This document shows, piece by piece, positions 52,844 to 61,880 of a DNA stretch of 64,000 bases. The first letter of the stretch is position 1; each line of letters opens with the position of its first letter. Position numbers and translations under genes: made by a program. Source of the stretch: Ipomoea triloba (Eukaryota > Streptophyta > Magnoliopsida > Solanales > Convolvulaceae). The stretch covers positions 16,309,084 to 16,373,083 of the forward strand of contig NC_044916.1 of assembly GCF_003576645.1 (NCBI RefSeq). Direction: 5' to 3'. Below the pieces are notes generated by a model. That model was not told the origin of the DNA. It made no database searches and was given only the letters and a program-made list of their open reading frames with translations.

Positions 52844-54311
52844 CACTACTACAGAAAAAGGATACTACGTCGCCCCATCAACGTCGATTTTTGACAAACC
52901 GACGTTATATGTTAATAAAATAAATCAAAAATAATATATATTATTTACGACGTCGGTTCATGACAATAATCGACGTCGTATGTTCTAAATAATTTTTTTT
53001 TTAATAATAAAAGACATACGACGTCGGTTTTATGTAGAACCGACGTCGTATGTTTTAAATAAATTTTTATAAAAAAAAAAATTAAAGGCATACGACGTTG
53101 GTTCTATGTAGAACCGACGTCGTATATTTTATATAATTTTTTTAAGAAAAAAAATTAAAGACATACGACGTCGGTTTTATGTAGAACCGACGTCGTATGT
53201 TCTAAATAAAATTTTTTTAAAAATAATAAAAGACATACGACGTCGGTTCTATGTGTAGAACCGACATCGTATGTTTTAAATAATTTTTTTTAAAAAAATA
53301 AAAGATAAACGACGTCTGTGTCGTATGTTTTAATTAATTTTTTTTTTTTAAATTAAATACATATGATATGCCTTTTTTATTATTTAACAACACAGATTCT
53401 TTCTCCCTTCACGCACAATACAGATGTTGGCGTCGCACAGATCTCACAACTTCACGCACAGCTTCACCTTCTTCCTCCCTTCACGCACAGCACAGATCTT
53501 GGCGTCGCACAGCTCCACCCTCTTCCTCCCTTCTCGCACAGCTTCCTCCCTTCACGCACAACTTCACGTACAGCCATCTCACAGCTTCACCGCCATCACA
53601 GCGTCGTCTTCCTTCTTCCTTCTTTAGCAGCAACCGCGAGAGGAGCGTACGTAAGCAGATTATCCTTTGTAGATTTTCTGTAACTCTTTTGTAACCTGGC
53701 GGAGCAGCGTACATAAGCAGTGAAACCTGTTGGAGAGGACTTTCTAGATTTTCTACATTTGTAACTCTTTTGTAACTTTTTCTATCCTCATACTCAAAAT
53801 CCTCCATGATTATGAACATACCTGTGAATAGAGAAGTGCAACCTATGTTTTCTTCTTTGGTTATGAACAGACAAGCCTCTAACACTAGAAATAGAGGCGA
53901 CCGGACAACGAGTTCTTGAGTTGAACAGACATAAGCCATGCTTACAAATCCAGTGGGTTAGATTATAGTTTCTCGCTGCCGGAAGTTTTGGTCGCCAGTT
54001 AATGGACGCTATTTTTTACAGTTTTTTTTTTCTAATTAAAAATTGATACGACCGACGTCGTATCTATATATTTTGTTTATAAAAATGACATAAGGCGTCA
54101 GTTGTTTATTAAAACCGACGCCTTATCTCTCTTTTTTTTAAATATATATATATACGACGTCGGTTTTTATAAAAGACCGAAAATTAAAAATTATATACGA
54201 CATCGGTGTTTTCGTATAATTTATTTATAACGTCTGCTAGAACTACGTCGGAAAATAACCGACGTCGTATGTCCAAAATAACCGACGTTAAAAGGTATTT
54301 TTGTAGTAGTG
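52844..54311. mobile_element. Non-autonomous CACTA (En/Spm) element
   Basis: Inverted ends CACTACTACAGAAAAAGG and, on the other strand, CACTACTACAAAAATACC, flanked by AGA on both sides (52841-52843 and 54312-54314), the 3-base duplication of this superfamily. Subterminal regions (52865-53345 and 54040-54295) are packed with ACGACGTCGGTT / AACCGACGTCGT palindromes, likely transposase-binding sites. The centre (53390-53960) is unrelated, CT-rich and repetitive, and may be captured DNA. No transposase is encoded. Confidence 0.88.
53390..53960. other. Foreign-looking centre of the CACTA element
   Basis: Repeats of CTTCACGCACA and CTTCCTCCCTTCACGCACAG on the plus strand, then two related pieces (53655-53700 and 53705-53790) sharing GATTTTCT and TGTAACTCTTTTGTAAC. 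It looks like a partly duplicated untranslated region or first exon of a host gene, but no family is recognisable. ORFs of ~100 codons in all plus frames reflect the repeats. Confidence 0.35.
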
Positions 54312-54383
54312 AGAATTCCTTAATTATATTATTACTAAAATGCCTTTTAGTTTGGGCGGGAAAACTCAACCAGACACTTCTGT

Positions 54384-54392
<9 letters not shown>

Positions 54393-54420
<28 letters not shown>
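54393..54420. repeat. (TA)n microsatellite at a Helitron junction
   Basis: TA repeat between CACTTCTGTTATTATATA (54375-54392) and the Helitron 3' end that follows. Confidence 0.85.
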
Positions 54421-54422
<2 letters not shown>

Positions 54423-54439
54423 TATTTTCACCCATGTGA
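54419..54439 (-). mobile_element. Helitron 3' terminus, minus strand, matching the helicase relic
   Basis: On the minus strand TCAC-atgg-GTGA hairpin, AAAATA, then CTAA and T. Orientation fits the helicase C-terminus at 59623-59882, whose 3' side points here. The gypsy element at 54529-59334 lies between them. Confidence 0.5.
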
Positions 54440-54528
54440 TACACGAAATGGATTTGTTATAATATATCAAGAATATTTTGGATTGATATATAATTATATA
54501 AATTATAACATCAAATATTATATAGTGC

Positions 54529-55104
54529 TGATGGATTTAATTAACCCAGGTAGCTCGAATAATTAAACCCGATAGAATTTATATGGGGTATGACAAGTAT
54601 TGGATTGAAGTATACCTCGGAGGTAATTATGTATTGAACAACGGATAACACTATTACAAGATGATGATTGTGGAATAACAAGACAAGAATGTTTAGGACA
54701 AGTTAGATGTCTTAATGAGACAAGATTACATGTTTTTATACTAGTTTAGGCCTAACAACTCGGAGAGATTGGAGGGGAAGCCCCCCTAACAGCCTTGGAC
54801 CGCGTCTCGCGCTGGGAAGACCGCGTCAATCGGGATCCAAGGCTTCGGCCGACCCCCGGGGTCGGCCAAGATAACCCCCGAGGTCGGTCGGTCGACCTCA
54901 TGGGGTCGGCTTAGGCCCGAGGCGGCCTAGCTGGGTGGCCCCGAGGTCAGCCGAGATGACCCCGGGGTCAGCCCATGAGGTCGACCGGTCGACCTCATGA
55001 GGTTGGCTTGGGCTCGAGGCAGCCCAACTGGGTGGGCTCAGTTCGACCCCCGCACTCTTGCTCCGGGTTGGCACACGACGAGCCCGGGTATGATTTATCC
55101 ATCA
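54529..55104 (-). mobile_element. 3' LTR of the gypsy element (left)
   Basis: 576 bases. Matches 58878-59334 but is ~119 bases longer because GGTCGGCC-type GC-rich phrases between 54848 and 55020 are multiplied. Confidence 0.92.
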
Positions 55105-55123
55105 TCAATCCCCTACTCTCTGA
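55105..55123 (-). other. Polypurine tract of the gypsy element
   Basis: On the minus strand AGAGAGTAGGGGATTGA stands directly before TGATGG, the LTR start. Confidence 0.7.
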
Positions 55124-55926
55124 GCTGCGAGAAGTCGTCAACGAAAGAGAGTAGTCTTGCTCCGACCTTGCTAAGTGAAAAATGTAATGCGCAGCACACA
55201 GAGATGTTAAAACAATAGTTGTAACACAAGAGATTTGATAACGCAGTTTGGGAAAAACCCTATTCTGCGAGGCACTTCTCAGTCTTGAGAATTTGCCTAA
55301 ATCCACTAAAAGCTTAATATTCAAAGTACATAGTTTTGGGACCAGAAATTACACAATAGATTGATCTTCTCCTATCTAATCTATTGTAACCTAAACACAT
55401 GTACTACTTTCTAGGGGAATTTAGAATCCTCTCAAACTCTCTTATGCCTCACAATATTAGCTAGGGAATTCGTGAATGGTGTAATGGTGAGAGGTCCTTT
55501 AAATAGCCAACTAATCAGAACCAAAACAGTATTGGTGTTATTCCTAGTTTGTTTGGGATTTGATTTCTAATCTTGGTGTACTCCTTTTTCTGACTTGAAT
55601 TGGATTTCTTTTTGCCAAACAATTGTGATCAACCTTTTGATTCAACTCGGACTCTTCACCTTGAGCCCCTCCCCTTAAGCTCCTTGTCTTGAGATATTAG
55701 ATGAGCTCTTCGACTTGAGCTCTCCATGATGGACTTTTTAACTCGGACTCCATAACTTGAGCACCTTGAGATGAGCTCTAAGGCTTGAGGTCCAACCTCA
55801 TCAAACGCGAAGACTAGGACTCCACTCCGGATGAGCTCTAAGGCTTGAGGTCTAACATTGCTTCAGATGACCTGCAGAGCTTGAGGTTGTGTTGAGATTG
55901 TGTTCGACTTGATCTTGGACCCTAGG

Positions 55927-56122
55927 GGGTCGGCAAAGATGACCTTGCGGAGAGGTCGGCCAAGATGACCCCGCGGAGGGGTTTGGCCAAGTTGACCCCT
56001 CGGAAGGGTCGGTAAAGATGACCCCGCGAAGGAGTCAGCCAAGATGACCCCACGGAGGGGTTTCGCCAAGATGACCCCGCGGAGGGGTTTGGCCAAGATA
56101 ACCCCGCAGAGGGGTCGGCCAA
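55927..56122 (-). repeat. 27-base tandem array
   Basis: About seven units of GGTCGGCCAAGATGACCCC plus GCGGAGGG, with small variations. The Pro/Ser/Leu-rich minus-strand ORFs here follow from the repeat. Confidence 0.85.
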
Positions 56123-56261
56123 GTCATGGCATATTCGATCTTTGCTTTTGTTCTTGTCGTTTGCTTTTTACGTCTCGTATTTTCTTTCTTTGCTTTTGTC
56201 CATGCTATTTGCTTTTTCAAGTTGGCGTTGGGCCCAGGTACCTCAACCCTTGACCCTTAGC

Positions 56262-56640
56262 ACACCCGTTCGATGATAGGCGAGGTTTAACCTCAGAGGT
56301 TAAACCCCGTACCCTCCTTAGGGTGTAAGTCGTTCTAAATCAAGACCATTCGGTCTTCGCCTAGAGACTCTTTCGTTCGGTGATAGGCGAGGTCGGAGCC
56401 CGTACCGCCCCTAGGGTGATTAGTCGTCCTAAGTCGAGGCCCTTTGGCCTTGCATCTAGGGACTCTTCCGTTCGGCAATAGGCAAGGTCGGACCTTGTAT
56501 TGCCCCTAGGGTGTTTAGTCATTTTAAGTTAAGGCCTTTCGGCGATTGAACTTAAAGACTCGTCCGTTCGGCGATAGGCGAGGTCAGACCTCGTACCTCG
56601 TACCGCCCCTAGGAGTTTAGCCACTTAAATGAGGTAGACT
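56262..56640 (-). repeat. ~100-base imperfect tandem repeat, four units
   Basis: Units contain CGTTCGG(T/C)GATAGGCGAGGT, CCCCTAGGGTG and GGCCTT(T/C)GGC, spaced ~95-106 bases. Confidence 0.75.
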
Positions 56641-57162
56641 AAGGTTAGGAGGTCGGCCTTACGGTGACCAGGAGGTCGGCCGAGAGGTGACCCTAAGGTC
56701 TGCTGAGTAGAGACCATGAGGTCGACCGTTGATTTCTTCAACTTCGCAACTTCTTTTACAACTTCGTTCGAGAGGTCGGCAACTGAGGACCTTCGAGAGG
56801 TCGGCCCAACCGATCCTTCCTGGCCGAGGAGGCTCTTTGAGAGGTCGGCCTGGCCAACCCTCCACCCCCTCTTGCAAAGAATAGTAAAATGAGTATGACG
56901 AAATTTTGCTATTTTATTATGGAATGCAACGTAAGGGGACGAGCCACCTTACAACGGTGTTTATTTATAGTATTTGAGCAAGCGCTCTGAGTTCCACACT
57001 CTTTCTATGTCTTTACCTTTCGGCGTCTTCAGCTTGTAGCTGCCGGGGCGGACCACGGCCGAGACTATATATTGATCCTCCCATCTCTTTGCTAGCTTGC
57101 CTCCATCTAAAGGTTTATTGGCCTCACGTCGTCATAGCACATAGTCGCCGACCTCTCGTCGA

Positions 57163-58075
57163 TCAGATAGAGGTTAGTTCGATGGAGTTCTTCGTTGCAC
57201 TCGGGGTCATACTCCTCTCCCCGACGAGTCGGAATGATGACCCTCGTGGGGTCTTGGGCCTCTCGAAGCCGTAGCATAATGCGAATGGGGTCTCACCAGT
57301 TGCTCTTCGCGGTGTGGTGCGGTATGCCCATAAGATTGCTTCTAAGTTTTCGACCCATGCTCCCCCTGCAACCTCGAGGGTTTTCTTTAGGGCGTCCACT
57401 ATTGTGCGGTTAGCGTTCTCCACTTGGTCGTTCGCTCGGGGGTAGGCCACCGTGACCCGGCTGTGGGTTATGTGCCACTGATCACAGAAATGGTTGAACT
57501 CCCTTCCTTCAAATTGACAACCGTTGTCGAAGATGATCTGCATTGGTACGCCAAAGTAGCATAGTATGTTCGTGTACACGAACTATTTACAACGAGTGCT
57601 TGTGATGCTGACGAGTGGTTCCGCCTCTACCCACTTTGTAAAGTAGTCCACCGCCATGATGACGTACTTCCTTTTCCCTGAGCCCATGGGTAGGACTCCC
57701 ACGATGTCAATACCCCACCTCGAGAAGGGGATTACGGAGCTGATTGGGGTGTAGTTAGTGGCGGGTCGGCCCGGGCCAACATGGAACTGCCAGCAGGTCG
57801 AACAAGTCCTTGCATAGTCCGCATACTCCTTCGCCATCCTGGGCCAGAAGTAGCCTTGGAGTATGGCCCTCCGGGCCATGGTGTACACTCCTTGGTGAGC
57901 TGCGCAGGTGCTTTCGTGGATCTCTTCAAGGACTGCTCGGGCTTCGTCTAGGGCTGCATCGGATATTCAATTTTTCAGCCGCATGCTCAACGAGAGTTGG
58001 AGGCCGCATAGTAGTGCCTCATACTCGGCTTCATTATTGGACAGCTTGAAGTGGAGTCGGAGGGCGTAATTGGCT
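57163..58075 (-). pseudogene. pol: gypsy pol remnant: RNase H end and integrase
   Basis: Read on the minus strand: an RNase H piece (KLSNNEAEYEALLCGLQL), a TGA, then directly the integrase zinc region (IHESTCAAHQG ... CSTC) and core with WGIDIVG (first Asp), IFDNGCQF (second Asp) and DQVENANRT (Glu), then WAYRTTPR. A TAG at 57583-57585 interrupts the core in frame. About 200 residues normally between RNase H and the zinc region are missing. The integrase wording is typical of the Tat group. Inactive. Confidence 0.9.
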
Positions 58076-58480
58076 CGGAAACCCTCCGGGTTCACCATGA
58101 CTACCCCTCTGGGCTCGAAAACCCTCCAGGGTCAGCCATGATGATCCCGCGAAGGGGTCGGCTAGTACCTCGAGGGTCGGCCACGAGTCTCACTAGATTG
58201 CTCCACTCGTGAGGCCTGTTTATGTCGTGGTTGAGCGCGAGGCTCTAGGCGAGGCAAACCCCTTAGTTGGTGCACCGTTGGAATGCCCAAAGTCAAAGCG
58301 TTCATGAACCGAAACCCGTGAGCCCAGGCAGCCTAAGGCGGAGTTGGTAGCCCGGGTTGGTCGTGTACCTCCTACCTCTCGCCGCTCGGGCCGACCTCGG
58401 ATGGCCTCGTCCCCTCCTCGCCTTGCCAAGGGTCGAGGCGAATTGACCTCCCCATCTAGGTGACGTTCGGGTGTACGAGG
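58076..58480 (-). other. gypsy interior between gag and pol remnants
   Basis: Holds two degenerate GGCTCGGAAACCCTCC-type repeats and GC-rich phrases; no recognisable gag or protease domain. The large deletion junction must lie here. Confidence 0.5.
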
Positions 58481-58816
58481 TCAGCGGGTACTTGGACCAT
58501 CTTCACGCCTTGATGGGTTGGGGATGGGTAGAAGAGCCAAGAGGCTTCCTTGGAGCCCGTCCACGACCTGTGTCAATAGAGCGGCAGCTTTTCGAAGTGC
58601 GGCCACCCCCTCCCGGAAGTCGGGGGCCGGAGGTGGAGGTGGAGTGGTGTTCAGCCGAGCTTGACGGTTGTTGTTGAGTTGATCCCTGAGGTCTCCGGCC
58701 GACCCCACGGGGATTGTTCGCCGACTCGTCGTCCCGTTAGGGTCATTAGCACTGGAGGGAGTGCGGGTACCACGTGAGCCGTGGGAATTGCTAGAGTTAG
58801 ACCCTGACCTTGCCAT
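58481..58816 (-). pseudogene. gag: gypsy gag N-terminal fragment
   Basis: A 111-codon open frame starting MARSGSNSSNSHGSRGTRT, beginning ~43 bases after the primer site. It is Ser/Arg/Pro-rich, followed by a helical stretch (REGVAALRKAAALLTQVV). Position and composition fit the start of gag; the capsid domain is absent. Confidence 0.65.
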
Positions 58817-58858
58817 AGCTAGTGGAAAAGGAATAGCACGTTCGAGCTTGACGTCGAG

Positions 58859-58876
58859 CTCTCAATGAAAGCACCA
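58859..58876 (-). other. Primer binding site of the gypsy element
   Basis: On the minus strand TGGTGCTTTCATTGAGAG, one base after the 5' LTR. Confidence 0.8.
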
Positions 58877-58877
58877 A

Positions 58878-59334
58878 TGATGGATTTAATTAACCCGGGT
58901 ATCCCGAATTAATAAACCCGATAGAATTTATAAGGGGTATGACAGGTATTGGATTGAAGTATACCTCGGAGGTAATTATGTATTGAACAACGGATAACGC
59001 TATTACAAGATGATGATTGTGGAATAACAAGACAGGAATGTTTAGGACAAGTTAGATGTCTTAATGAGACAAGATTACATGTTTTTATACTAGTTTAGGC
59101 CTAACAACTCGGAGAGATTGGAGGGGAAGCCCCCCTAACGGCCTTGGACGCGTCTTGCGCCAGGAAGACCGCGTCAACCTGGATCCAAGGCTTCGACCGA
59201 CCCCGGGGGTCGGCCGGTCGACGTCATGGGGTGGGCTTGTGCCCGAGGTGGGCCATCTGGGTGGGCTCGGGTCGACCCCCGCAACTCCTGCTCCGGGTTG
59301 GCCCACGACGAGCCTGGGTATAATTTCTCCATCA
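58878..59334 (-). mobile_element. 5' LTR of the gypsy element (right)
   Basis: 457 bases, TGATGG to CCATCA on the plus strand, paired with 54529-55104. Confidence 0.92.
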
Positions 59335-59339
59335 AGTGC

Positions 59340-59622
59340 AATTGAAGATATGTTTTGGATCGATTATGTTTTCTAATGTTATCATTGTTTGAATTCGAGT
59401 AAATAATTGCTGAATTAATAGTTATTGTGTAGATGTACGCATGCGGTGCTAGAACTTTAGAGATGTTATATATCATTGTTTAGGATTTTTATAAATTGGA
59501 CAAATATGCTCGTTCTCTAGTAACTCAGTTATAGGAATCAATTGCTATTCGAATTCATATGTATGGAAGATATATAGCAATTTTGCCATCTTGGAAAAAA
59601 AACATAATATCACCAGTTGTAT
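59340..59622 (-). other. Helitron 3' region
   Basis: AT-rich non-coding DNA between the gypsy insertion and the helicase relic, probably the 3' untranslated part of the Helitron. No other feature. Confidence 0.45.
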
Positions 59623-59882
59623 TTACACATTATTGAAAACCTCTTTGTAGATGACATTGGTAGTAACAACACAATCTTGTCCATCATCGTCTAGAACTAA
59701 CACTTTCAGGCCATCAGGATGGGTGACTCGGGAGAAAGCCACGTACAATTGACTGTGATTAAAGACTGATTTTTTCAGCAATAACCCTACGTGAGTTAGT
59801 GTTCGACCCTGGCTTTTGTTGATAGTCATGGCATATGCAAGCATCAACGGGAATTGTTTATGTTGGAACTTGAAGGGAAAAC
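59623..59882 (-). pseudogene. Helitron PIF1-type helicase, C-terminal fragment
   Basis: Minus-strand frame SFPFKFQHKQFPLMLAYAMT, INKSQGRTL, then FNHSQLYVAFSRVT and the end NVIYKEVFNNV. These are the last conserved motifs of the PIF1-like helicase domain of plant Helitron Rep/Hel proteins (usual forms AMTINKSQGQ and QLYVALSRV). The frame is clean to its stop. Its upstream part is cut off at ~59883 by the Mutator-like element; the remainder, if kept, should lie beyond the window end. Confidence 0.9.
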
Positions 59883-59885
59883 TTT

Positions 59886-60050
59886 GAGTTAATTACCAAT
59901 TTGGTTCCTCAACTATTGGGAATTCAAAACTTTGGTCCTCGACTTTCAAAATTTTCCAATTGCATCCTCGACTATGAAAATGTTAACCAAAATGGCCCTC
60001 AGTTTGTTGTACCATCAAAATGCAAGGGTAAAATAGAAAGTTTCAATATT
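59886..60050. repeat. Left terminal inverted repeat region of the MULE
   Basis: Begins close to GTTAATTACCAATTTGG. Contains repeated phrases TTGGTCCTCGACTTTC and TTGCATCCTCGACTATG. Partial inverted match at 63900-64000. Confidence 0.5.
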
Positions 60051-60226
60051 CTTCATCTTCCCTAACATGTTGCATCTAGTTTCGTTTATATACTAGGTTA
60101 AAGAGTACATATTTTCTTCCATCCTCAAATGCGAATATGGCCTGCATATACTTCGATAATACCTCTCTTCACCATCCAAATTTTCGATTGTATCTACTGT
60201 GGAAGCAAATTATAGTGAAGATAGCT

Positions 60227-60743
60227 ATGGGTCATCAACCAAAACACAAAGAAATGTTGTTCGAAAATGGACAATCTTCAACGAGGCATAGATGTCAGTG
60301 TGAGCAACAATTGAAGATAAGCACTTCATGGACAAAAGACAATCCAAGCCGTAGGTTTTGGCTGTGTGAATCCGAAAATGTGAGTATTTGTACTACTTAG
60401 AGTTAAATTTGATAATTTGATAAAAGGTTTTTTTTTTCTTTTTCTGTTCTAGAGAGGAATCAATGGTGGATGTGGATTTTTTCATTGGTTTGACCCCCCA
60501 ATGTGTTCGTGGTCAAAGGTGAGAATCACTAGATTGCTAAGGATAAATCGGTATGAGCAAGAAATTGAGAGCTTGAATTTGAAGTTAAGAACGAGAAGAA
60601 GTGTTGCAGTGAAGGAAAGTTCAAAATGTACTAAATCATGGTGGTTATTGTTGATGATTGTGGTCACTGTATGTATAGTATGGATTATGATATCCACATG
60701 TGAAAGCAGGGAAAAATTGGTTGTTAGACTTCCCCTAGCTTAA
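60227..60743 (+). CDS. GRF zinc-finger protein with C-terminal membrane segment (two exons)
   Basis: Exon 1 60227-60379 and exon 2 60453-60743, with a 73-base phase-0 intron (AAAAT|GTGAGT ... TTCTAG|AGAGG). The product is 147 residues. A GRF-type zinc finger covers residues ~25-66 (RCQCEQQL; T-x-x-NPSRRFWLC; GGCGFFHW), normally a nucleic-acid-binding module. A basic and heptad-like stretch follows (~75-100), then a hydrophobic segment at ~114-131 (WWLLLMIVVTVCIVWIMI) and a short tail. An in-frame ATG at 60137 would add 30 residues, but 60227 directly precedes the conserved part. No stop or frameshift, unlike the convergent transposase. Its location inside a Mutator-like element suggests an accessory gene of the element or captured host DNA. 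Confidence 0.72.
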
Positions 60744-61165
60744 TTTACTCGATTATGTTGTAATGGAAGAATGGATTTGTAGTTTTTGCTTCATGGTCTA
60801 ATTTGTTGGTTTGTGAAATGGAGTTAAGTGTACCTTGAATCTGTTCGTATTAATTAACTCTAGAAAAAATGCTCACAAATTGGTCAGTAAGGTTTGGCAA
60901 TAAGCAGAATGCACACGAACTTAGAAAACAGTAAGTTGAATGCACATTAACACAAATTAGCTTTACAAAATGGCCATATGTAGCTTTCACAAGTTTGCCA
61001 CATTATATATATATATATATATATATATACCCATACTTGGCATCATAGGCCAACAAAAAAATAAACCAAACAAGTGCATTCTAACCCAATATATTAGCCA
61101 ACAAAATCCAAAAAGCCAACATTCTGTCTATGAAATCTAAGCTTTAGCAGTAAGCCATCCACTAT
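60744..61165. other. Intergenic DNA between the convergent genes of the MULE
   Basis: AT-rich, with a (TA)n run at 61005-61029 and phrases such as AGCCAACA. Probably the 3' ends of both transcripts; no ORF. Confidence 0.5.
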
Positions 61166-61506
61166 TCATTCCAAAGTAATTGGGTCATTTTCAGTATTAC
61201 TAAACTTAGATTTCAGACTTATCTTGTGGAGTACTTTCTCTTCATGATGGTTCTCTTCTTTGGTAGCACTAAAGCTTTTTTTTTTTTTTCCTTTGGGCTT
61301 CATCAGCAGCAGTCCATTTTGATGTTGATCTACTCTCTTTGTGCTTGGAGCCCCAAACTTGACATTCACACTTGAAGAACTCATGTTCATGTCCATTGGT
61401 TGTGTGTTATCATCTTGTTCTGCTAGACCTTCTACATAAACATAAAGCAGGCAGTTTAGTCATAAATCATGAAGTCTAGTCAAACATTAATAGTAAGAAC
61501 ATTTAC

Positions 61507-61816
61507 CAATTAAACTGCGATCAGATTCCACTGGGATTTCAAACAATGAAGTATTGCCAGATTCCACTTGTGTTTCATATTCAAAATCAGGTTGAGTATG
61601 GATGGGAATTTCTTCTTGCCCTTCTGTTCGTGCATTTTCAGCTTCTTGCCCTTCTGTTCGTGCATTTTCAGCTTCTTGCCCTTCTCTTTGTGCATTTTCA
61701 GCATCTTGCCCTTCTGTTTGTCTATTTTCAGCATTGTCAGCTTCTCTTTGTGCATTTCCAGCATTGTCAGCTTCTTGCCCTTCTCTTTGTGATTCAATCT
61801 CAGGTTCCATGTTTCT
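61507..61816 (-). pseudogene. Penultimate exon of the MULE transposase, acidic repeats
   Basis: Phase-0 entry at 61816 and exit after one base of a codon at 61507, which joins correctly to the last exon (61431-61166). It encodes repeats of EGQEAENARTEGQEAENA type from a ~27-base minisatellite (61605-61730). Open throughout. The upstream intron (61949-61817) contains a long TA repeat. Confidence 0.6.
61605..61790. repeat. ~27-base minisatellite in the transposase exon
   Basis: On the plus strand units such as TTCTTGCCCTTCTGTTCGTG plus CATTTTCAGC, about six imperfect copies. Confidence 0.85.
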
Positions 61817-61820
61817 CTTT

Positions 61821-61821
<1 letters not shown>

Positions 61822-61880
<59 letters not shown>
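61822..61880. repeat. (TA)n microsatellite in the transposase intron
   Basis: About 29 TA units. The YIYIYI ORFs reading through it are spurious. Confidence 0.95.

Larger units (their letters stand above)
55124..57162 (-). other. Non-coding 3' interior of the gypsy element
   Basis: No ORF of note. Begins with a unique stretch (55124-55910), followed by a 27-base array and a ~100-base array. Such long repeat-bearing regions between pol and the 3' LTR are common in the Tat group. Confidence 0.6.
54529..59334 (-). mobile_element. Internally deleted Tat-like Ty3/gypsy retrotransposon
   Basis: Two LTRs (54529-55104 and 58878-59334) bounded by TGATGG and CCATCA, flanked by AGTGC on both sides (54524-54528 and 59335-59339). 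Order on the minus strand: LTR, primer site, gag start, (deletion), RNase H end, integrase, arrays, polypurine tract, LTR. Protease, RT and most of gag are missing. The integrase resembles the Tat/Ogre group. It inserted in the 3' region of a Helitron. Confidence 0.93.

Noticed and set aside
53363..53694. Three overlapping ~100-codon ORFs in the CACTA centre
   Set aside because: Open in all plus frames because of short CT-rich repeats; no domain or splice evidence.
52844..54311. CACTACTAC ends as a Tc1/mariner or foldback element
   Set aside because: The 3-base AGA duplication and CACTA termini fit En/Spm better.
55863..56220. Pro/Ser-rich minus-strand ORFs as structural proteins
   Set aside because: They translate the 27-base array in several frames at once.
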